NCBI RefSeq assembly: GCF_014203235.1
Contig: NZ_JACHIN010000011.1
Location: 62,001-126,000, forward strand
Source: Nonomuraea endophytica
GTDB lineage: Bacteria; Actinomycetota; Actinomycetes; Streptosporangiales; Streptosporangiaceae
Reading direction: 5' to 3'
Length of the DNA: 64,000 nucleotides
Shown here: piece after piece, positions 35,593 through 43,100 of the stretch
Layout: each line of letters begins with the position of its first letter
Position numbering within the stretch: the first letter of the stretch is position 1
The notes under the pieces: generated by a model
Database searches by the model: none
Told to the model about the DNA's origin: nothing
Seen by the model: only the letters and a program-made list of their open reading frames with translations
Position numbers and translations under genes: made by a program

Positions 35593-36260
35593 AGCCGTGA
35601 GCCCGGGATGACCAGGCCGCTTTCGTAGGCGGTGACCACGGCCTGGGTGCGGTCGCGCAGGCCGAGTTTGGTCAGGATGCGACTGACGTGGGTTTTGACC
35701 GTCTCCTCGGTGACCGTCAGGCGGAGCGCGATCTCCGGGTTGGACAGGCCCTCGGCCAGCAGGCGCAGCACCTCGGTCTCACGCGGCGTCAGCGCGCGCA
35801 GGGACGCCGCAGCCGACGGGTCCTGTTTGGGGCGTAGCTGGGCGAACTCGCTGATCAGGCGCCGGGTGACCGCCGGGGCCAGGAGGGCGTCACCGGCCGC
35901 GATGACGCGTACCGCCTCGAACAGGCGCTCGGCGGTGACGTCCTTCAGCAGGAAGCCGCTGGCTCCGGCCCGCAGCGCGTCGTAGACGTACTCGTCGAGA
36001 TCGAACGTCGTCAGGATCAGCACGCGCGGCCCCGCCGCGTCGGCGGCCAGGCGGCGGGTGGCCTCGATGCCGTCCATGCCGGGCATGCGCACGTCCATGA
36101 GGACCACGTCCGGCGCGTACTCGCGGCAGACCCGCACCGCCTCGGCGCCGTCGGCGGCGGTGGCGACCACGGTGAAGCCGGGCTGGGTGCCGAGCATCTC
36201 CGCGTATCCGGTGCGCACGACCGGATGGTCGTCGGCGACCACGATGCGCACCTGGCTCAT
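35589..36260 (-). CDS. NarL/LuxR-family response regulator
   Basis: A 223-residue response regulator. The receiver domain has the acidic pair Asp10-Asp11, phospho-acceptor Asp56 in LMDVRMPG and the conserved Lys in FLLKDV. The C-terminal LuxR HTH reads LTPRETEVLRLLAEGLSNPEIA with the end ETVKTHVSRILTKL. It overlaps its histidine kinase gene by four bases. The divergent ABC exporter two genes away is its likely target, by analogy with BceRS- and LiaRS-like arrangements. Confidence 0.95.
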   Translation of the reverse strand: MSQVRIVVADDHPVVRTGYAEMLGTQPGFTVVATAADGAEAVRVCREYAPDVVLMDVRMPGMDGIEATRRLAADAAGPRVLILTTFDLDEYVYDALRAGASGFLLKDVTAERLFEAVRVIAAGDALLAPAVTRRLISEFAQLRPKQDPSAAASLRALTPRETEVLRLLAEGLSNPEIALRLTVTEETVKTHVSRILTKLGLRDRTQAVVTAYESGLVIPGSRL

Positions 36261-37666
36261 GGCGTCTCCTTTCCCGGGAGGTGGGCTTCGATGAGGAAGC
36301 CGCCGCCGTGGGCGGCTCCGGTGCTGAGGCGTCCGCCGACCGCGACGGCCCGCTCCCGCATGCCCGCCAGCCCGTGGCGGTCCGGGGGTTCGCGGTCGTC
36401 GCCGGCGGCAGGGCCAGGGCCGTTGTCGCGCACGCTCAGGTGCAGGCCCGGCCCGGTGTAGTCGAGGTGCACGTCGACGGCGGCGCCGGGCGCGTGGCGG
36501 CGGGCGTTGGTGAGGGCCTCCTGGATGATCCGGTACGCCGCCAGCTCCACCCCCGGATCCAGCGCGGCCGGTGTGCCCCGCAGGATGAGCCGCATGCCGG
36601 TGCCGGAGGCGTGGCGGGCCTCGTCCAGCAGCTCGTTGAGCTCGCCCAGGCCCAGCCCCGGCTGCGGGCGCCGGGCCGCGGTGCTCTCACCGGCGTCCTC
36701 GCGCAGCACTCCGAGCAGGCGCCGCATCTCGGTCAGCGCCGCGCGGGCGGTGTCGCCGATGGCCGACAGCCGCTGGGCCCCGGCGGGCGGCATTCCGGCG
36801 ACGCTGACGCGGGCGGTCTCGGCCTGCACGGCGACCATGGAGATGTGGTGGGCGACCACGTCGTGCAGTTCGCGGGCGATGCGGGCGCGTTCGCCGCGCG
36901 CGGTGTGCTCCAGCAGCGAGTCGGCGATGACCTGCCGGGCCTCGGTGTGCTCGCGCGCCTCGGCGCGGGCGCGGCGGGCGATGGCGGCCAGCGCCGTGGC
37001 GGGCGCGAGGCAGGCCAGCACGAGCGTGTGGGTGGCGGTGGCGGGTCCGGCCGTGCCGATGAGCTCCATCACCGGGTACGGCGCCGCCACCGCCACGGCC
37101 GCCACCGCGGGCCCGGTCCGTCCGGCCAGGTAGCAGGCCAGCAGCAGCGCCCCCACCCCGGCGGCGGTCAGCGTCTGGAAGGCCAGCAGCGACAGCACCA
37201 CCGAGGCGCTCACCAGCGCCGCGCAGGCCACCCGCTGGCCGCGCAGCAGCACGAGCGGCACGGTGGTGGCCAGCGCGAGCAGCGGCACCACGAGCACGGC
37301 CAGCCACGGCCCACCCCTCGGCCCCGAACCCGCAGGCCCCGAACCCGCAGGCCCCGAACCCTCAGGCCCCACACCCTCAGGCCCCACACCCTCAGGCCCC
37401 ACACCCTCAGACCCCACACCCCCCGAGCCCAGGCCGCCCGCACCCGGGTCCGCCGGGCTCATGCCCGACGGCAGGTGGGTTCCGGCCGGGGTGATGTCGC
37501 TCACCGAGCCCCACCCGTCCGGGGACAGCCCACGCACCCGCAGCAGCGCCTCGCCCACGGCCAGTGCCGTCAGCGCCACGCCCGCCGCGAGCTGCGCCCG
37601 CTCCCGCGTCCACCACCCACCGCCGCGCTGTCGGCGCTGGTCATCGCCCTGTTTCACGCTAGCCAT
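36257..37666 (-). CDS. NarL-type sensor histidine kinase with pentapeptide-repeat loop
   Basis: A 469-residue membrane kinase. About six helices lie in residues 20-240; between the first and second is an unusual loop of Gly/Pro/Glu pentapeptides (GVGPE, GSGPA). The dimerisation and phosphoacceptor box is RARIARELHDVVAHHISMV (HisKA_3), and the ATPase has ALTNARRHAPGAAVDV (N box), DNGPGP and GLAGMRERA. The start at 37666 is the ATG nearest to the family N-terminus. It forms a pair with the overlapping response regulator. The loop is encoded by an exact 15-base tandem repeat. Confidence 0.93.
   Translation of the reverse strand: MASVKQGDDQRRQRGGGWWTRERAQLAAGVALTALAVGEALLRVRGLSPDGWGSVSDITPAGTHLPSGMSPADPGAGGLGSGGVGSEGVGPEGVGPEGVGPEGSGPAGSGPAGSGPRGGPWLAVLVVPLLALATTVPLVLLRGQRVACAALVSASVVLSLLAFQTLTAAGVGALLLACYLAGRTGPAVAAVAVAAPYPVMELIGTAGPATATHTLVLACLAPATALAAIARRARAEAREHTEARQVIADSLLEHTARGERARIARELHDVVAHHISMVAVQAETARVSVAGMPPAGAQRLSAIGDTARAALTEMRRLLGVLREDAGESTAARRPQPGLGLGELNELLDEARHASGTGMRLILRGTPAALDPGVELAAYRIIQEALTNARRHAPGAAVDVHLDYTGPGLHLSVRDNGPGPAAGDDREPPDRHGLAGMRERAVAVGGRLSTGAAHGGGFLIEAHLPGKETP
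37321..37410. repeat. 15-base tandem repeat inside the histidine kinase gene
   Basis: Six contiguous 15-base units: three of type GCCCCGAACCCGCAG (the third with T for G near the end) and three of GCCCCACACCCTCAG, then a decayed seventh copy to about 37425. Being a multiple of three, copy changes stay in frame and only lengthen or shorten the extracytoplasmic loop. Confidence 0.9.
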
Positions 37667-37693
37667 TGTGGCCTGCCCGTAAGGCGCCCGGCA

Positions 37694-37709
37694 TCCCTCC
37701 CGGGAGGGA
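37694..37709. promoter_or_regulatory. 16-base perfect palindrome between kinase and ABC exporter genes
   Basis: TCCCTCCCGGGAGGGA is fully self-complementary and lies in the 113-base divergent gap. It is a candidate site for the adjacent response regulator, though NarL-type sites are often less symmetric. A hairpin in the kinase leader is an alternative. Confidence 0.5.
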
Positions 37710-37779
37710 GCCACCCAGGAGGCGAGGATCGCTCGTGTGCGGGACGACCCACGCGGGCGGGCCGCCTACGCTGCCGGAC

Positions 37780-38670
37780 ATGGAGGCGAGTATCGAGGTC
37801 GACGGGTTGCGCAAGCGTTTCGGCGCGGTGGCGGCGCTGGACGGCATGTCGTTCACGGTCGCGCCGGGGCGGGTCACCGGGTTCGTCGGCCCGAGCGGCG
37901 CGGGCAAGTCCACGACGTTGCGGGTCGTGCTCGGGCTGGACGTGGCGCAGGAGGGCAGGGCGCTGGTGGGCGGCCGGCCGTACCGGAGCCTGGGGGAGCC
38001 GTCGCGGCACGTCGGCGCGCTGCTGGACGCCGGCGCGCTGCAGCCGGGCCGCACCGCGCGCAACCATCTGCTGTGGCTGGCTCACGCGCAGGGGGCCGGG
38101 GCGCGGCGGGTGGATGAGGTGGCCGAGCTGGTGGGGCTGGGGGCGGCGATCCGGCGGCGGGCGGGCTCGCTGTCGCACGGGTCGCGGCAGCGGCTGGGGC
38201 TGGCGGCGGCGCTGCTGGGGGATCCGCCGATCCTGGTGCTGGACGAGCCGTTCACCGGCCTGGATCCGCAGGAGGCCGCCTGGCTGGGCGGGGTGTTGCG
38301 GGGGCTGGCCGGTGAGGGGCGCGCGGTGCTGGTCGCGAGCCGGCTGATGAGCCGGGTGCAGGACACGGCCGGACATCTGGTCGTGGCGGGGCGCGGGCGG
38401 GTGGTGGCCGACCTGGGCGTGGACGAGCTCGTCGCCGACGCCTCGCGCGGGCGTTTCACCGTGCGGACGGGGGCGCGGGAGGCGGCCATGGCGGTGCTGG
38501 CCGGCGCGGGCGCGACGGTGGCGGCCTGCGGGCCGGAGGTGCTCACCGTCTCGGGGCTCGCCGGGCGCGAGCGGGTGGAGCAGGTGCTGAACGGCGCCGC
38601 GGTGCCGTACACCGAGATCGTCGCCCATCGGGCCACGCTGGAGGAGGCCTACATGGAGCTGACCAGGTGA
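37780..38670 (+). CDS. ABC exporter ATP-binding protein
   Basis: A 296-residue ATPase. Walker A is GPSGAGKSTT, the signature is unusual, SLSHGSRQRLGLA instead of LSGG, Walker B is ILVLDEPFTGLDP and the H-loop is altered: ASRLMSRVQD has Arg/Leu where a His is normal. The C-terminal 85 residues match the extension of BcrA-like bacitracin/lantibiotic exporters. It overlaps its permease gene by GTGA. The neighbouring two-component system suggests antibiotic or envelope-stress induction. The missing H-loop His may slow ATP turnover; such variants exist in actinobacterial exporters. Confidence 0.88.
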   Translation: MEASIEVDGLRKRFGAVAALDGMSFTVAPGRVTGFVGPSGAGKSTTLRVVLGLDVAQEGRALVGGRPYRSLGEPSRHVGALLDAGALQPGRTARNHLLWLAHAQGAGARRVDEVAELVGLGAAIRRRAGSLSHGSRQRLGLAAALLGDPPILVLDEPFTGLDPQEAAWLGGVLRGLAGEGRAVLVASRLMSRVQDTAGHLVVAGRGRVVADLGVDELVADASRGRFTVRTGAREAAMAVLAGAGATVAACGPEVLTVSGLAGRERVEQVLNGAAVPYTEIVAHRATLEEAYMELTR

Positions 38671-40103
38671 GCGTGGCGTTCGGCCGGATGGTGCGCGCGG
38701 AGTGGACGAAGTTCCGCACGGTGCGCGCCTGGGTGGCGGGGCTGGCGGCCGGGCTGCTGGCGATCTTCGTGCTGGCGGTGGCGACGGCGGCGGGCAGCAC
38801 GACCAGTTGCGGGGTGAACGACACCGTGGTGGCCTGCCCGGTGCCGCCGGCGGGGCCGGACGGGCAGGCGGTGCAGGACACCTTCGCCTTCGTGCACCGG
38901 GAGCTGAGCGGTGATGGCAGCGTCACGGTGCGGGTGGCGTCGCTGCGCGGGGCGCTGCCGTGGGCCAAGGCGGGCCTGCTGATCAAGGACGGGACGCGGC
39001 CGGGAGCGTCGTACGCGGCGGTGATGGTGACGGCCGGGCACGGGACGCGCCTGCAGCACGACTTCACCCAGGACCGTGCCGGCAGCCCGGGCGCGGCGCC
39101 CCGGTGGCTGCGCCTGACCCGCACCGGCCAGCAGGTGAGCGGCGCCGAATCCGCCGACGGCCGCGAGTGGCGCACGCTCGGCACCGTGCGGCCGGCGGGC
39201 CTGGGCGCGCGGGCGCGGGTGGGGATGTTCGTCGCCTCCCCGGATGATCAGACGGTGCGCTACGCCGATCTGGGCGGCGTGATCGCCCGGGCGCACCCGG
39301 TGGCGGCGACCGGCGTCTTCGACCACCTCACCCTGCAGGGCGACAGTCCCGGCCCGGCGTGGACGCCTTCGGGCATCGGCGGCGTGAGCGAGGCGGGCGG
39401 CGTGTACACGGTGTCCGGTGGCGGTGACATCGCCCCGCTGGGCGCCCGTGGCGGCGCGACGCTTCAGCAGTTGCTGACCGGGGTGGTGCTGGCGCTCATC
39501 GCCGTCATCGTGGTGGCCACCGTGTTCGTCACCGCCGAGTACCGGCGTGGCCTGATCGCCGCCAGCCTGCTGGCCGGCCCGCGCCGCGGCCTGCTGCCGG
39601 CGGCCAAGGCCGTGGTCGCCGGCGCGGTCACCTTCGCGGGCGCGCTGGCCGCGCTGACGGCGAGCGCGCTGGTGGGCCTGCCGATCCTGCGCGCCAACGG
39701 CAACGTCGTCCTGCCGGTGCCCGCCGCCACCCAGGTGGGGGTGGTGGCGGGCACGGCGGCGCAGGTGGCGTTGACGGCGGTGCTGGCGGTGGGGCTCGGC
39801 GCGTGGCTGCGCCGGGCCGCCCCCGCCGTCATCGTCGCCGTGGCCGCCGTGGTGCTGCCGTACGTGCTGGCCACCACGTCGCTGCTGGCGCCGCCGGTGG
39901 GGCAGTGGCTGCTGCGCCTCACGCCCGCGGCGGGCTTCGCCGTCCAGCAGAGCGTGCCCTCCTACGCGCACGTGCCGGGCGGCGGGCTGCCGCAGGAGGG
40001 AGACTTCCCGCTGCCGGGCTGGGCCGGGCTGGCGGTGCTGGCCGCCTACGCCGCGCTCGCGCTCGCCCTGGGCTCGCGCCGCCTCGGCCGCGGCGACGCG
40101 TGA
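38667..40103 (+). CDS. ABC exporter permease with large extracytoplasmic domain
   Basis: A 478-residue membrane protein. After the first helix (VAGLAAGLLAIFVLAVATAA, residues about 20-42) comes a roughly 220-residue outside domain with laminin-G/DUF1349-like beta pattern (WAKAGLLIKDGTRPGASYAAV, RWLRLTRTGQQVSGAESADG, ARVGMFVASPDD). Five further helices occupy residues about 275-470. The usual ABC-2 permease has no such domain. It may bind a glycan or antibiotic. It starts with GTG overlapping the ATPase stop. Confidence 0.85.
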   Translation: MSVAFGRMVRAEWTKFRTVRAWVAGLAAGLLAIFVLAVATAAGSTTSCGVNDTVVACPVPPAGPDGQAVQDTFAFVHRELSGDGSVTVRVASLRGALPWAKAGLLIKDGTRPGASYAAVMVTAGHGTRLQHDFTQDRAGSPGAAPRWLRLTRTGQQVSGAESADGREWRTLGTVRPAGLGARARVGMFVASPDDQTVRYADLGGVIARAHPVAATGVFDHLTLQGDSPGPAWTPSGIGGVSEAGGVYTVSGGGDIAPLGARGGATLQQLLTGVVLALIAVIVVATVFVTAEYRRGLIAASLLAGPRRGLLPAAKAVVAGAVTFAGALAALTASALVGLPILRANGNVVLPVPAATQVGVVAGTAAQVALTAVLAVGLGAWLRRAAPAVIVAVAAVVLPYVLATTSLLAPPVGQWLLRLTPAAGFAVQQSVPSYAHVPGGGLPQEGDFPLPGWAGLAVLAAYAALALALGSRRLGRGDA

Positions 40104-40134
40104 ACGGTCGGCAGCCGCGGCGGCGCGTGAGCCG

Positions 40135-43100
40135 TCAGCCTCCCGTGGCCTGCCCGATCGTTGCCTGCTCGATGGCGGCGATGATGCGCGGGCGCAGCTC
40201 GGCGGCGCTGATGATGGCATCCACCGACCCCACCTCGACCGCCCGCTGGATGCTGTGCACCCGGTCGAACTCGGCGGCGACCTCGCCGAGCTTTTCCGCC
40301 CGCACCGCGGACTGCACCTCGGCGAGCTGGGCGTTCAGCGCCGCCCGCTCGGCCCCGCTCGCCGCCGAGACCCGCGCCTGCAGGTCGGTGACCCGCGGGT
40401 CGGTGGCGGTGCGGTTGTTGACCTCGCCGGAGAAGACGACGGCCGCGGCCGGGGCGCCGCCGAGCACCGAGGCGAACGAGCCCTCCAGCGCCAGCACCGT
40501 CATGTTCGGGTTGAGCGCCTTGGAGAAGACGACGAACGCGCCGCCGTGGTAGCGGGAGATGACGCAGAACACGATCGGGCCGTCGAAGTTGACGATCGCC
40601 CGGCCGATCTCCGCGCCGTACTCCAGCTGCAGCTTGCGCATCGACTCCGGCGAGCCGTCGAAGCCGGACAGATTTGCCAGCACCACCAGCGGCCGGTTGC
40701 CGGAGGCGGCGTTGATCGCGCGCGCGGTCTTCTTCGACGAGCGCGGGAACAGCGTGCCGGCGGTGTAGGTGTCGGGGCCGTCGGTGGGCGGGAACCCGCG
40801 CCGCGGCACCGAGCGCGACTCGATGCCGATCAGGCAGACGGGAAAGCCGCCGATGTGGGCGTCCTGCACGGCGGAGGTCTCGGCGTCGGCCATGCCCGCC
40901 CACCGCTCCAGCACCGGGTGGTCCTGGTCGGAGACCGCGCGCATCACCGTGCGGATGTCGAACGGCTTCTTGCGGTCGGGGTTGTGCTCGGCGGAGAAGA
41001 TCTCACCGACGGTGGTGAAGTCGCTGCCGCCGATCTGGTGCGGGTAGGCGCGCACGTCCCGCCCGGCCGGGTCGATCGTGTACGCCCGCCGCGGCCCGCT
41101 CTCCCCGGGCACGACGTAGGTGTGGTCGTAGTGCGCCATGAGCACCTCGCGGGCGGCGGCCAGGCTCGGCGCCCAGTACTGCGCCTGCCCGTTGGGCCCC
41201 ATCACCCGGTCGTAGCCGCCGATGCCGAAGTTGTCCTCGGCCGAGACGCCGCCGGAGAAGTCGAGCGACTGCTTGCCGGTGAGCACCATCGCCGAGTCCG
41301 GCGTCATGACCAGGATGCCCTTGGTGTGCATGAGCATCGTCGCCTCGGCGTTCCAGTACGGCTGCGCCCCGACGGTGATCCCGGCGACCACGATGTTGAT
41401 CTCGCCGCCGGCCTGGGTGAAGGTGACGATGCGTTTGAGCGCGGCCGCGACCCAGTCCATGTTCTCGGTGCCGGAGGTCATCGAGATGCGCGCCCCGGCC
41501 GACAGCGCGAACCACTCCAGCGGCACCCGCATGCGTTCGGCCAGGTCGAGGGCGGCGATGACGCGCGCGCACTCCGGCTCCGACAGCGCGCCCAGCGCCT
41601 TGGTCGGATCGCCCAGCAGCACCACGCGGGTGACGCCCTCGGGGTGGCGTTCGGTGATCGTGGTGACCACGCCCGCCACCAGCGCGGCGGAGTTCTTGCC
41701 CGGCGGCCGCTGGACGGGCACGAGCGCGCCGTGCTCGTCGAGGTCGTGCTCGGCGAAGCCGCCGCGCGGCCCGGCCAGCAGGCCGGTCAGCTCATACGGG
41801 TAGACGGTGCCGCGGCGGGCGGCGCGCAGCACCTTCTGCCGGTAGTCGTCCAGCGGCTGCAGCGGCTCGGTGGAGGGCTTGCCGACGTGCACGTGCGCGC
41901 CGCGGCCGGCGTCCAGCGTGATGCGCACCGACACCTCGGCCAGCTCGCCCGAGGCGGTGCGCTGGCGGGCCACGAACTGGACCTCCTCCAGCCCGGCGCC
42001 GGCGGTCGTGGGCAGGATGCGCTGGACCAGCATGTTGAGCTCGTCGGTGGAGATCTCCGTGGAGGGCCAGACGTACATCATGATGCGGTTGGTGTCGAAG
42101 CGCTTGTTCTGGGGGCGCTGGGCCTGGATGTTGCGGATGGCGTCCAGGCCGGCGGTGATGGCGTCCTCGACCGCGGGCAGCGCCACCAGCCGGCCGTCGG
42201 CCTCGCGCAGCGGGGTCAGGTCGCGGACCTGGCCCATGGCGATGAGCCGTTCGTCGGCCGGGTTGCTCTTGGCCACGGCCTTGAACAGGTAGACCTCTTC
42301 GTCGGCCGACGGCAGCCGGGTCAGGTCGAAGGCGCGCAGCCGCTGCAGCTGCAGGCGCTGGGCGATCTGCGGGTGCAGGCCGCGGATCAGCCGGTCCTCG
42401 GCGAACCCGCCGGACCCGTCGGGGCGGAAGGTGAAGTGGTGGTGCATGACGGCGCCGCCGGTGCCGGCGACGGTGGTGGTGATGCGGCGCACGCCGTGCG
42501 AGCGGGCGTGCTCGGCCAGGATGCGGCCCAGGCGCCGCGCCATGGCCTCGGCGTCGGGCTGGTCCTCCCAGGTGAGGTAGAGGTCGGCGACCAGCTCGCG
42601 GCGCAGGCCCTGCTCCTGCCCGGTGTCGGGTTCGGTGAAGGCGGCCAGCGCGGTGACGGCCTCGGGCAGGGCGGCGATGTCGACGGCGGTGGTGACCACG
42701 CGGGCCAGCCCGTTGGGGCCGCTGTGCTCGGCGGTGACGAACCGGCTGCCGCCGGCCTGGCTGAGGCCCACCTGCGACAGGGCGCGGTTGCCGTAGTAGC
42801 GGCGGGTCAGGACCTCCAGCAGGGGGGCGTGGTCGCGGCCCGGGCGGCGCATGCGCTGGCCGATCAGGCGCACCAGCGGCTCGGCGCTGGCGACCATGAC
42901 CTGGATACGGTCGGCGCGGTCGGGCGCCTCGGGGTTGTGGTCGAGGTAGCGCAGCTCGTCGCGGACGGCGGCGTACACCTTGGCGCGGTTGCGGCGCAGC
43001 AGCGGCTGGGCGAACCAGCGGAAGACCACGCCACGGGCCAGGTCCGAGACGGTGGGAAAACGCACCTGGGTGGCTTCGACCAGGTGTTCCAGGCCGAGCC

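Noticed and set aside
37321-37410. Possible CRISPR array
   Set aside because: Units are contiguous 15-mers without spacers and encode part of the histidine kinase; no cas gene is present.
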